Shown in pieces: positions 6,627-14,760 of a stretch of DNA of 20,175 bases (position 1 is the stretch's first letter; every line of letters begins with the position of its first letter). Both the position numbers and the translations under genes were made by a program. The notes under the pieces are model-generated. The model did no database searches, was not told the DNA's origin, and was given only the letters and a program-made list of their open reading frames with translations. The stretch is from a virus. The stretch covers positions 1 to 20,175 of IMG/VR virus record IMGVR_UViG_3300018426_000214. One strand, given 5' to 3'.

Positions 6627-6851
6627 ATGAACAAACAACTAACTCGCAAACAACGTGGCCTTGGCAAGTATGATGCACCGTTAAAATTTCAACACGAGAA
6701 AGGCTATAAAGATTTTCGACATGGACGTGTCGTTAATCCATTTCCTAGTGATACCATGCAGTACAGGGAGTGGGAACGTGGGTTTAATAAAGCCTACTAT
6801 GAGCAGTTGAAACGGGTGAAGGAGTATGAACAAGCTACAGGACGAGGCTAG
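6627..6851 (+). CDS. Small basic protein resembling ribosome modulation factor (RMF/CrpP-like)
   Basis: A 74-residue basic protein. Residues about 26-57 read HEKGYKDFRHGR, VVNPFPSD, YREWERGFNKAYYEQ. The order and spacing of GY, GR nine residues on, a proline-containing turn (NPFP where E. coli RMF has CPY), W, and a final G-aromatic step match E. coli RMF. RMF binds 30S subunits and drives formation of hibernating 100S ribosomes; short phage and plasmid proteins of the related CrpP group share the pattern without proven ribosome binding. The basic N-terminus (NKQLTRKQRG) would suit RNA contact. Function is inference; identity in the aligned part is low. The 3' end overlaps MazG by 26 bases. 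Confidence 0.6.
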   Translation: MNKQLTRKQRGLGKYDAPLKFQHEKGYKDFRHGRVVNPFPSDTMQYREWERGFNKAYYEQLKRVKEYEQATGRG

Positions 6852-7191
6852 AGCATTCATGGAAAGCAAGTATGAGAATATAAACTTCAGGTCATATCAA
6901 GACATGGCATCAGAAACTGCGATCTATAAATCAGAGCATCAAGTAATCTACCCTGCACTAGGATTGGCAGCAGAAGCAGGTGAGGTTGCCAACAAAGTCA
7001 AAAAGATTTTACGTGATGGTAAGTTTGATCGTGAGGCAATTGCAGATGAAGTTGGTGACTGTCTCTGGTATATTGCTGCACTTTGTCGTGATCTAAATGT
7101 AGACATGGCAGAGTTAGCAAAAGGTAACTTGCGAAAGTTACATGACCGAAAGGTAAGGGGTGTCATTTCAGGGAGTGGTGACAAGCGGTAA
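6826..7191 (+). CDS. mazG: MazG-like nucleotide pyrophosphohydrolase
   Basis: A 121-residue all-alpha NTP-PPase. The metal-binding pattern is intact: E50-AG-E53 in LAAEAGEVANKVKK, then E75-VG-D78 in DEVGDCLWYIAAL, followed by NLRKLHDRKVRG. Enzymes of this family hydrolyse (d)NTPs to monophosphates; marine phage forms have been proposed to adjust ppGpp levels or to recycle host nucleotides, but in vitro work favours dGTP/dCTP-type substrates. Position after nrdJ fits nucleotide management. The ATG at 6826 has GAAGGAG immediately upstream; an in-frame ATG at 6859 would remove only 11 residues and leaves the catalytic domain whole. It is the last gene of the + strand arm and ends at the shared terminator. 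Confidence 0.9.
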   Translation: MNKLQDEARAFMESKYENINFRSYQDMASETAIYKSEHQVIYPALGLAAEAGEVANKVKKILRDGKFDREAIADEVGDCLWYIAALCRDLNVDMAELAKGNLRKLHDRKVRGVISGSGDKR

Positions 7192-7229
7192 AAAAAAAAG
7201 AGGGGGCTGTAATGGCCCCCTTATTTCTT
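7190..7229. terminator. Bidirectional Rho-independent terminator between converging arms
   Basis: Perfect seven-base stem AGGGGGC (7201-7207) and GCCCCCT (7215-7221) around the loop TGTAATG. On the left is a ten-base A run (7190-7199), giving - strand transcripts a long U tract. On the right TTATTTCTTT gives + strand transcripts a weaker U-rich tail. The stem overlaps the stop codon of the 1209-residue gene at 7221-7223. It separates the two transcription units and probably ends both. Confidence 0.88.
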
Positions 7230-10200
7230 TGGTTTAATGTCTCTACCTGCAAGCATGAGAAGTCTTTCTATGTCACGGTAATCGCTGTAATCAATATCGC
7301 CCTTTTTACCGTACCTTCTTATAAACTCTGCCTCTGCCGCCTTACGTTTAGATTTAGGAAGCTTCATATATTCATTTGTACGAGTAACTAGCCTACTTTT
7401 TACAAGTGCTCTACCATCACCTATTTGATTTCTATAATCACGTACATTAGACATTAAAGAGTCACGTTCAAACAATCGCACGTACTGCTCACGTTCATAT
7501 TTTTTCTGTAGAGATTCACTCTTATCCCACTGGCTTCCTCGTTTAATACCTTCCCGTTTAGAACGACGAATAAAAGAAGGTAACATTTCTCCTACTTTAC
7601 TGTCTTGCCAATCACGCACACTGTAAATTTTGTGTCTGCTACCTAAAGTAAACTTAGGATCATCCATACCTATCTCAGATAAATAATCTAAGGTTTCATT
7701 TCTTTCCCGTAAAGAAGTACCACCCAAAAGCTTTGCCCATATATAGCGTCTTTCTTCCCCTGTATTTGTTACAGTCTCTCTTCGGGGTAGTTGGTCTTCG
7801 TAATCTGGATCAACCAATCCACGGCTTATTGCTTGCCGTGTTGCACCAATTTGAAACTGTGGATCATCAATAAGGAAGTCAGTACCAGATTGTTTTCTTT
7901 CGGTAGTACGGAAACCCATAGCACGTTCAGCTTCAACCACTTGGAATAGTGGATTAGCAAAACGTGTTACATATTGACCAAAGATTTTACCAAACAATAG
8001 ATCACGTTTAGCTTCATCAGGTTCATTTTCAAGACCACTAATCATGGATGAAAATTCTTCTACCAATACATTAGTAACACCTGTACGTCCTTGTGGTACT
8101 AAGAATAATTCCACCCAATCATTCTTTGCATCCCAATCATCAAACGTTCCTTTATTTCTTTCTACTGCAGCACGAACAATCCAGTTCATTTGTCCTACAG
8201 GATAATCAGCAAGAACGTTAGTCTCTAAATCGGTAAATGGTATACCAACCTCTTGATAGTTTTCTCCACGATCTCCTTGATCCCTTTGAAAACTATACAG
8301 CCCCATAAACAAACCTATACCAATCATGTTATTAGCTATACGTTCTGTTTCTCTAGGAGTCAGTGGTCCCGCAACACTACGATCAGCTAAACTATATAGC
8401 TTACGCCCAAGGGGAGAGGCTGAACCCGCCGCAAGTTCACCAAAGTACTCTATACCGTTTGCAATAAATCTAGGAAAAGGTATAACCAGAGTAGCAGGAG
8501 ACTTACTAATCATCTCTGCTGTTTTTCTAAGTACGATGTTCTCAGGCTGGGCTGAATAGGTAACACGTAGTGCTTTTCTGGCTGAGTCATCTACTAGATT
8601 TGCAAATGCTCTTGCATTCTTAGGTCTAACAGTTTCTGCATCACGAAAGAAGTCCATAAGCTTTCCTTCGTTCAGTGCCCCTTCAAAATCCACACCGTAC
8701 TCACGCTTTACTAATCTTTTTAACTCACCATAGAATGTAGCATTACGAATAAGCAGTTCTTGTACACGGTTAGGTGTGTTCAAAGCACCAACTAAATCTT
8801 CCATGTCTGACATCATAGTATCAAACACCCTGTCTACAGCACCAATTGGATTGTTCTTTCTACTTGCTCCACCTCTTCCAAGATTTAATTGTATCTCGTT
8901 TAAAGTAGTGTAAATTTGCCTTTGATGATCGGGGCTTTGTGCTAATATATACTCAGAAAAAGCTTTGGCAGAACGAGGATCAGCAAACATATATTTAAGA
9001 TTGTCTAATGTGCCTGTCCATACAGAGCTTTCTGTGTAAGGTACTAATGCTTTTGCTCCACCTTTAATGCCTTGACGTTGGAACTCTAGCATTGTGTTGG
9101 ATAGCAATGCGTTTAGTGATTCCATAGGAGCACGAATTACACCACTTTTAAAGTTACGTACTGCCACCGCAAACGGAGCAACTAGCGCACCCTTAGCTAT
9201 AGCTTCTGACCGTAAGAAGTAACGAGTGTATAGATCACTAAAGACATTTTCTTTTTTAATTTTAATCTTTGAATCAAGATCGTCAGTCAAACCTTTTGGT
9301 TTTACTTTACTAATACGTCCCCATGTTCCAAGAATACTACCAGCTTCTGATACAGTACCGTATGAAGCAACAATAAACTCTTCAAACTTCAAACCGTTCT
9401 TAGCCAAGATGTTCATTAAATCATCAGGTTTTAACTTTTGCTCCATAACAAGATGCAACATATCATCAATACGAGTTTTACGTTTACCAAACTCTTCTGG
9501 CATAATTTTCTTGATGTCTATCATTGCACCAATAAGACCTTCAAGAGTCTCTGGTTTCAGAATAGCCATAGTAGCTGCGTCTTCAGGAAGATTTATCTTT
9601 GCCCCTGCCTCCGAGGACATAAGGTCTTGAGTTTTTCTTTGGCCTAAAGCAAGCAAAGCTTCTTTGTCTATTACTTTTTTACCGTCTACTTCTTTAAAAA
9701 TAGAAACGTCAAACTTACTTTCAAATGCCTCTGCAAACTCATCTGCTACAACCTTGTTGGCTTCCAGTTTTTTACGTACTTCTAAACGTAATGCAGCCTC
9801 ACGTCTTCCACCAGCTTCTATTGCTTGTCTAGCTTTTACATACTGAGAATTGTCTATCCACTTCCTAAATCCCTTGCCTGTATTCTGCACCCACTTTACT
9901 GGTGGAGCAAGTGTAAGTATGTTTAAGGTTGTCATGGTAGCCGCACCTAACATACCCATTACGTCACCCTGATCAAACATCCGAGAGAATCTTGAAGCTT
10001 CTACATTTACATCCCCTAGTATTACAGAAGGATCAACAAACTCTTTAGCAAACTGTAATGTATTTATTTCCCCTAAATTCATGTCGCTTTTTAAGAATAT
10101 TTCCATTCCTTTTTTACGTGGAATATTTTCCCCGTTAAGGTATTGGTACACAGTCATTGCCTGTTTATCTATTCTTTCAAGTTCTCTATCTAGTCTACGA

Positions 10201-10850
10201 TTAAAAAACTCTTGTTTTGTTTCAGGCACAAATCTAGGATCACCCTCTGGGGTTGTTAAATAGCTTTCATACTTAGGATCATTCTCAGCAATATCCCAAA
10301 TCCATTGTAAAGTATCCTCATACCCCTGAGACTTTGCATAAGGCTCAAACTTTTTTAATAGCTCTTGTCGTTCTGCCCACTGTATTTCAGCATTAGCACG
10401 TAAATCTTTTAATCTTTCAGGAGAAAACAATCTGTCTACTGCAGCTTCTGTTTTAAGTTGTAATGCTTCTAAGTACTCACTGTTAGGATCATCTTCTCTT
10501 TCTAACTCACTTATCAAATAAGGGCTAGTGGGATCATCTTCTAGTTCAGCTTCTATGTTTGCACGATACTGTTCTTGTAACATAGACAATGTATTTTCTT
10601 TATACTTATCTACGTCGATACCAAGTACTTGCATATCTTCATAATCTTGATTATTAAACCTATCTTGTTCAGACACAATCAAACTCATGTCTGTAACCGT
10701 AGGCTCTTCTGCAGTTAATAAACTTTCAGGAACATTAAAACTTGTAGAAGCTTTATCATCAGAAATAGGAGCAGTAACTGTAGGAGTTACTACTTGAGTA
10801 TCATTTGTTTCTTCATCTAACATACTCTGTGGTATATTAAAGTTTGCCAT
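7221..10850 (-). CDS. Large internal virion / DNA-ejection protein candidate (1209 aa)
   Basis: The last and largest gene of the virion arm. Size and position after other ejection candidates match T7 gp16-type internal core proteins that leave the capsid and form a channel into the cell. The N-terminal 140 residues are acidic and carry two linear duplications: FNIPQSMLDEE (4-14) with FNVPESLLTAEE (38-49), and DDPTSPYL (105-112) with DDPNSEYL (120-127). Hydrophobic or amphipathic stretches occur near 298-319, 551-564 and 840-853, suited to membrane insertion. The last 120 residues are basic, ending KPKK. I see no lytic transglycosylase motif. AGGA eight bases before the ATG is its ribosome binding site; two bases separate it from the 414-residue gene. 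Role is inferred, not shown by a recognised domain. Confidence 0.8.
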   Translation of the reverse strand: MANFNIPQSMLDEETNDTQVVTPTVTAPISDDKASTSFNVPESLLTAEEPTVTDMSLIVSEQDRFNNQDYEDMQVLGIDVDKYKENTLSMLQEQYRANIEAELEDDPTSPYLISELEREDDPNSEYLEALQLKTEAAVDRLFSPERLKDLRANAEIQWAERQELLKKFEPYAKSQGYEDTLQWIWDIAENDPKYESYLTTPEGDPRFVPETKQEFFNRRLDRELERIDKQAMTVYQYLNGENIPRKKGMEIFLKSDMNLGEINTLQFAKEFVDPSVILGDVNVEASRFSRMFDQGDVMGMLGAATMTTLNILTLAPPVKWVQNTGKGFRKWIDNSQYVKARQAIEAGGRREAALRLEVRKKLEANKVVADEFAEAFESKFDVSIFKEVDGKKVIDKEALLALGQRKTQDLMSSEAGAKINLPEDAATMAILKPETLEGLIGAMIDIKKIMPEEFGKRKTRIDDMLHLVMEQKLKPDDLMNILAKNGLKFEEFIVASYGTVSEAGSILGTWGRISKVKPKGLTDDLDSKIKIKKENVFSDLYTRYFLRSEAIAKGALVAPFAVAVRNFKSGVIRAPMESLNALLSNTMLEFQRQGIKGGAKALVPYTESSVWTGTLDNLKYMFADPRSAKAFSEYILAQSPDHQRQIYTTLNEIQLNLGRGGASRKNNPIGAVDRVFDTMMSDMEDLVGALNTPNRVQELLIRNATFYGELKRLVKREYGVDFEGALNEGKLMDFFRDAETVRPKNARAFANLVDDSARKALRVTYSAQPENIVLRKTAEMISKSPATLVIPFPRFIANGIEYFGELAAGSASPLGRKLYSLADRSVAGPLTPRETERIANNMIGIGLFMGLYSFQRDQGDRGENYQEVGIPFTDLETNVLADYPVGQMNWIVRAAVERNKGTFDDWDAKNDWVELFLVPQGRTGVTNVLVEEFSSMISGLENEPDEAKRDLLFGKIFGQYVTRFANPLFQVVEAERAMGFRTTERKQSGTDFLIDDPQFQIGATRQAISRGLVDPDYEDQLPRRETVTNTGEERRYIWAKLLGGTSLRERNETLDYLSEIGMDDPKFTLGSRHKIYSVRDWQDSKVGEMLPSFIRRSKREGIKRGSQWDKSESLQKKYEREQYVRLFERDSLMSNVRDYRNQIGDGRALVKSRLVTRTNEYMKLPKSKRKAAEAEFIRRYGKKGDIDYSDYRDIERLLMLAGRDIKPKK

Positions 10851-10852
10851 GC

Positions 10853-12097
10853 TTAACGTCCTGTTTTAGTAACCAGCCACATAGGATCATTATTTTTATT
10901 AGCAAATACATAAGGTAGAACAAGGGGGTCTTCTGTTGATCTAGCCGCATTGCCATAGGTGTGGGCCATCCCTGTATATATCGCTAACTTACCATTAATA
11001 ACAATTACATCTCCGTAAGAAATTCCACTAGGTTTTAGGCCATCCATTTGAAATAATTCACCCAAAGAATAGTTATCTTTACCTTCTGGCATTTTAAATT
11101 TTGTACCAAGGTCTGCATCTGCACCTAATTCACCTGCTTTGTCTGAGGAATATGCTTCCGCTGTTTGTGTAGCTATGCTTCTTAATGCACTTACAGCACT
11201 AGTTAACTCTGCATCAATAACGCCTTGACCATTCTTGGAACCACCTACATTATTAATGCGGTCTTGATAAGTCAACGCTGCATCAATACGGGCAACTTGA
11301 GCTTTACCTTGAGCACCTGCTGTTATATCCTGATATGTACCCTCAAGGGATGTAAGATTGTATGTGCTTGCAACTGTATCTTTATAAAATTTTATATCCC
11401 TGATTGCGTCAGCATTTGACATAACATCTTTAGATGTGTCAGGATCACGTGCCGCATCTGCTTCTGTTTTAGCTACTTTACCAATCTCTTGAAGTAAAAA
11501 TTCGTTTTGTTCAGCTAAAGTCATATAATCGCTATCGGGATCAGTTGACGGTTCCATAGTCATAAGTTTTTGAACAACACTAGCTCTCATCTTTTTAAGA
11601 GTATCAAATTCTTTTGGCTTAGGAGTTAGAATTGTAGTAACTACGTCCCTATCTTGCTCAAATGCTGTAGTATAATCCATGTCTTTTAATTGAGCTTGAG
11701 TAAAGTCTAACCTTCTTTCGCCTGGAGGACCAACAAACAGTTTACTAGACTCTAATTCTGGAGTGTACTTTAATATAGTATTAGGATCGTAACCATTAGC
11801 CAATGCTGTTTGAGCATATGCAACCATTTGTTCTGCATATCCAGCACCTCTTGACATAATAAATGATATTCTACCTTTGTCAAAGTTTAATGCCTCTAAT
11901 GATCCTGCTAATTTTTTATCTGCTGCTCGTTGTGCTTTTCTATCTGCAGCAGCTTGAAGACGTTGCTTGGTCGCCTCTTCTTCAGCAAGCATTTCTAATC
12001 TAAAATCTTGTTGTCTTTGATCTTCTTTTGCTGTTTCAATATTTTCAGAAACTCTAGTTCCAAACCCACCAACAAATGCACCAAAATTAAACGCCAT
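10853..12097 (-). CDS. Probable internal virion protein (414 aa)
   Basis: I do not recognise a domain. The N-terminus starts with a short Gly/Phe-rich piece (FNFGAFVGGFGTRV) and continues with a long charged helix (about residues 16-70, with KEDQRQQDF and EEEATKQRLQAAADRKAQRAADKK) that should form a coiled coil. The middle is helical and polar, and the C-terminal third turns to mixed strands (YGDVIVINGKLAIYTGMAHTYG) that could be a small beta domain. The length and position between two other ejection candidates suggest an inner-core protein. The ribosome binding site GGAGG lies upstream of the ATG. It overlaps the 169-residue gene by 11 bases. The role is inferred from context alone. Confidence 0.75.
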   Translation of the reverse strand: MAFNFGAFVGGFGTRVSENIETAKEDQRQQDFRLEMLAEEEATKQRLQAAADRKAQRAADKKLAGSLEALNFDKGRISFIMSRGAGYAEQMVAYAQTALANGYDPNTILKYTPELESSKLFVGPPGERRLDFTQAQLKDMDYTTAFEQDRDVVTTILTPKPKEFDTLKKMRASVVQKLMTMEPSTDPDSDYMTLAEQNEFLLQEIGKVAKTEADAARDPDTSKDVMSNADAIRDIKFYKDTVASTYNLTSLEGTYQDITAGAQGKAQVARIDAALTYQDRINNVGGSKNGQGVIDAELTSAVSALRSIATQTAEAYSSDKAGELGADADLGTKFKMPEGKDNYSLGELFQMDGLKPSGISYGDVIVINGKLAIYTGMAHTYGNAARSTEDPLVLPYVFANKNNDPMWLVTKTGR

Positions 12098-12596
12098 CTT
12101 TATTCCTCCGTGCCATCAATCCACCTAGAATATTTTCTTCTGGACTTTGTTCTTCCATAGGTTCTTCTATTTCTTCTTCTGGTTCTATGTTTGATTTAGA
12201 TAATGCTAAAGCAATACGAGATTCATCAATCAAGTCTGAGTCAACTGTTTTGTTTGAACCAGTTTCATATTCTACGTCAGCTTCTTCTGCTAGGTATGCC
12301 ATAGTTTCAATCAGTACTGGCATAATTAATATACCTACATCAATACTATGCTTACCTTCCATGACCCCTGCAACCTGCATTGCATTTGCTATAGTTGTAA
12401 GCGGTATTCCTGTTTCCATTACATCTAGTAACTGAGGCAAAAGTTCTGGATTTACAAGACGAGGGACGTAATATTCTAATGCTTCTTCAACAGTAGTGTA
12501 CTGAGGCGGTTGTTGCCACGGCCTACTACCTAACTCTGCAGTTAGAGATTGTCCAGGGATAGGTCTATCAAATGAGGGCGAAGGCATATCAACCAT
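12087..12596 (-). CDS. Conserved-looking phage structural-region protein (169 aa)
   Basis: A 169-residue protein, function unknown. The proline-rich N-terminus (RPIPGQSLTAELGSRPWQQP) leads into a helical domain (about 35-115: TTVEEALEYYVPRL, LLDVMETGIPLTTIANAM, IDVGILIMPVLIETMAYLAEEADVEY). The stretch IDVGILIMPVLIETMAYLA is hydrophobic but looks like a buried helix, not a clear membrane segment. The C-terminal 40 residues are strongly acidic (EPEEEIEEPMEEQSPEE) and end LMARRNKDGV. From memory, similar proteins sit among internal virion genes in marine podoviruses. It overlaps neighbours on both sides (eight and 11 bases), which argues for translation in step with them. Confidence 0.7.
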   Translation of the reverse strand: MVDMPSPSFDRPIPGQSLTAELGSRPWQQPPQYTTVEEALEYYVPRLVNPELLPQLLDVMETGIPLTTIANAMQVAGVMEGKHSIDVGILIMPVLIETMAYLAEEADVEYETGSNKTVDSDLIDESRIALALSKSNIEPEEEIEEPMEEQSPEENILGGLMARRNKDGV

Positions 12597-12786
12597 TTTT
12601 TAATTCCATTCTTCCTTTACGTATCTCAGACACGTATTGTGCAATACGATCACGAGGTTCTAGTTTCTTAGGCTTTTGTGGTTTAGTATCCCGTGCCAAA
12701 AGACCACCGCTTTGCTGTGACATTTCTTTAGGTGTATCTTCTTTAGGCAATTGAAGATTATTCATTGTCATATAACCTATATTCAT
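12589..12786 (-). CDS. Small basic hypothetical protein (65 aa)
   Basis: A 65-residue polar protein. The ATG shares one base with the stop of the 652-residue gene (TAATG), and the TGA overlaps the next start by eight bases, so it sits neatly in the operon. The middle is Lys/Pro-rich (RDTKPQKPKKLEPRDR) and likely disordered, followed by a short helix (IAQYVSEIRKGRMEL). No domain is recognised. The motif GGLLARDTKP echoes GGLMARRNKD at the end of the 169-residue protein, suggesting a shared short linear motif in the two neighbours. Confidence 0.65.
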   Translation of the reverse strand: MNIGYMTMNNLQLPKEDTPKEMSQQSGGLLARDTKPQKPKKLEPRDRIAQYVSEIRKGRMELKNG

Positions 12787-14744
12787 TATGCTCCTCCGAT
12801 TCCAAATACGTTACCAAGAATGCTACCGCCAATAGTTTTTGTAAGATCAGAAGTAAACAGTGAACCAATTAGTGAACCAAATCCTGCGGATGCCTCTGCA
12901 TCTGATTTGTATTTCTGTGCATCGAACTGTGCGTCAGCTTGTAGCTGCACCATAGCTAAATCATTTATACGTTTACGTTCATTCTCAGCAGATGTCCAAG
13001 CCCACTCCATGTTATCTGAATAATTCTGCCACAAGTTATTATATGCAGATTGGGATATACCTAGAAGTGAACTAGCATTAATTTCATTGGCACGATTGAC
13101 TGCTGCCGTATCTGCAGTAGCAATCTCTCTACGCCACTGTGCATTTGACTGATCAATAACTAAACGGTTCTGTGCGTTAAACTGATCACGTTGGTTGTTT
13201 ATCTCGGCATTAAAACGTTCAACTACATTGACCTGACCTGCATTAAATTGTGCCTGTGCATTTGTTTGTGCAGCATTAAACTGTGATGTGTTACTTGCTA
13301 GACTTGCAAAGAACTGATCAACTTGGTTTTGTGATGTAGCATTAAATTGTTGTGCCGCATTTGCTGCAGCTTGATCTGTAAACAAAGCCTGTGCACGTTG
13401 TTGTGCATTAAACAATTCCGTTTGTTGTTGATTGCTTAGGTTAGCCATGTCCATCTGCAAGAAAGACTGAGCATTCTGTACAGCAGCTTGTTGTCTATTG
13501 TTTAAGTTTGCCATGTCTAACTGAGACAGTGCTGCAGCTTCTGCCATTACCATAGCCTGTTTATTAGACAGGTTGTTTAGGTTCATTGTGTTAGTAGCAC
13601 GAGCATTCTCTAAAGCTATCTGTTGGTCTGCAGTAAAATTCATATTGGCAATGTCACCAATACGAGCAGAGTTAGCTACACGGGCTTGAAATGCTTGGTC
13701 AAACTCTTGTCCCATAAATGTTGCACGTTGTTGTGCCGCAAGCATAGCACGTTGTTGACGGTTTGACAAGTTCTGCGATTCAAACTGTGCTTGTGTTGCA
13801 GCGTCAGCCTGTGCAATTGGTAGTGCGGATTCCATAGCTGCTTGAATAACCGCTTGTCCCGCCATAGAGGAAGCACCTAGACCACGTGAAGACATAGCAG
13901 ACATTGCTGCTCTCATTGCACCTGATGCCCAAGGAGGTGTTGCTCCACCCTCAAACTGTTGCATCAAACCTTCTAGTTGACCTTGTACAGTAGCCTGACT
14001 AGTTGGTGTAGCTTCTGCTGCTTGAATTTGTTCTGTAAACTTAGCTGCTTTTTCTGCATCTGCGGCACCTGAAATAAGCTCACCATCACGTATCTCTCTA
14101 GCAGTAGGTGAGTTTACCATAGAAGCTGTACCTTGCTCTGCATTTAAGAAAGATACAGATGTCTCCCCCTCCTGCATTGCACGTACTCGTGCAGGGTCAC
14201 TCACTTGTCCTGTCTGTGCTTGTGCGCCTGTTACTTCATCTGCTACTTGAACAGGAGACATTTGAGCAGCTTGTGAAGCAGTTATACTATCTGCTTGTTG
14301 TGTACCTGCAATTGCGGTAGGTACAGCAGTCTGCCCATACACCTGACCTGACATAGGAGATACTAACTGTCCTTGTTGAACTGTAGTGCCTACAGGAACA
14401 ACAGCAGAGCCTACTGGTAATCCTGGGGATGTAGCCTGTTGGACCATCGCCTGTTGCAAGTTAGAACCAGCATCAATGTTTTGTTGAGGAATTGTTTGCT
14501 GCATAAGAGCACGAGGGTTTGCTTGTGGTTCTGCTTCATCATTGGGCATACCCCCTGGGGCTAGTTTAACTGCACCACCTTTTGCCATTTGCATAGCTTT
14601 GTTTTGATACATGTCCATCATTTGTTTTTTGTCTGGGTTTTGCATAAGATACTGATCAAACCCTGACATGTCAGTGCCCTGATACCCTAAAGAGTTTGCA
14701 ATACGTTGCATTGCTTCAGGTTTAAATCCTCCGAACTGCATCAT
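12786..14744 (-). CDS. Gln/Ala/Asn-rich repeat protein, putative DNA-ejection protein (652 aa)
   Basis: A 652-residue low-complexity protein. Residues 1-65 form a small helical head ending in MAKGGAVKLAPGG. Residues 70-310 are Gln/Ala/Pro/Thr-rich and probably flexible. Residues 325-456 carry a 22-residue repeat built on NLSNRQQ (325, 391, 413, 435), and residues 466-542 carry seven consecutive 11-residue units starting QFNA or a variant (466, 477, 488, 499, 510, 521, 532). Eleven-residue periodicity gives long right-handed helices or hendecad coiled coils. The C-terminal 35 residues (GFGSLIGSLF, IGGSILGNVFGIGG) are hydrophobic and Gly-rich, as in membrane-active peptides. Composition and position suggest an internal protein ejected with the DNA; not proven. 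AAGGAA precedes the ATG. Two ATG codons in tandem open the gene. Confidence 0.8.
   Translation of the reverse strand: MMQFGGFKPEAMQRIANSLGYQGTDMSGFDQYLMQNPDKKQMMDMYQNKAMQMAKGGAVKLAPGGMPNDEAEPQANPRALMQQTIPQQNIDAGSNLQQAMVQQATSPGLPVGSAVVPVGTTVQQGQLVSPMSGQVYGQTAVPTAIAGTQQADSITASQAAQMSPVQVADEVTGAQAQTGQVSDPARVRAMQEGETSVSFLNAEQGTASMVNSPTAREIRDGELISGAADAEKAAKFTEQIQAAEATPTSQATVQGQLEGLMQQFEGGATPPWASGAMRAAMSAMSSRGLGASSMAGQAVIQAAMESALPIAQADAATQAQFESQNLSNRQQRAMLAAQQRATFMGQEFDQAFQARVANSARIGDIANMNFTADQQIALENARATNTMNLNNLSNKQAMVMAEAAALSQLDMANLNNRQQAAVQNAQSFLQMDMANLSNQQQTELFNAQQRAQALFTDQAAANAAQQFNATSQNQVDQFFASLASNTSQFNAAQTNAQAQFNAGQVNVVERFNAEINNQRDQFNAQNRLVIDQSNAQWRREIATADTAAVNRANEINASSLLGISQSAYNNLWQNYSDNMEWAWTSAENERKRINDLAMVQLQADAQFDAQKYKSDAEASAGFGSLIGSLFTSDLTKTIGGSILGNVFGIGGA
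13119..13349 (-). repeat. Seven tandem 33-base (11-residue) repeats
   Basis: Within the 652-residue gene. The + strand sequence shows GCATTAAA or a close variant recurring about every 33 bases, coding QFNA-type unit starts. Units differ at the other positions, so this is an old, selected protein repeat and not a recent slippage product. Confidence 0.8.
13377..13772 (-). repeat. Degenerate 66-base (22-residue) repeats
   Basis: Six 22-residue units (codons 325-456). Four begin NLSN/NLNN followed by a Gln-rich run (325, 391, 413, 435); those at 347 and 369 are more diverged. The period is twice that of the adjoining 11-residue array. Confidence 0.65.
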
Positions 14745-14760
14745 TATATTTCCTTATAAA

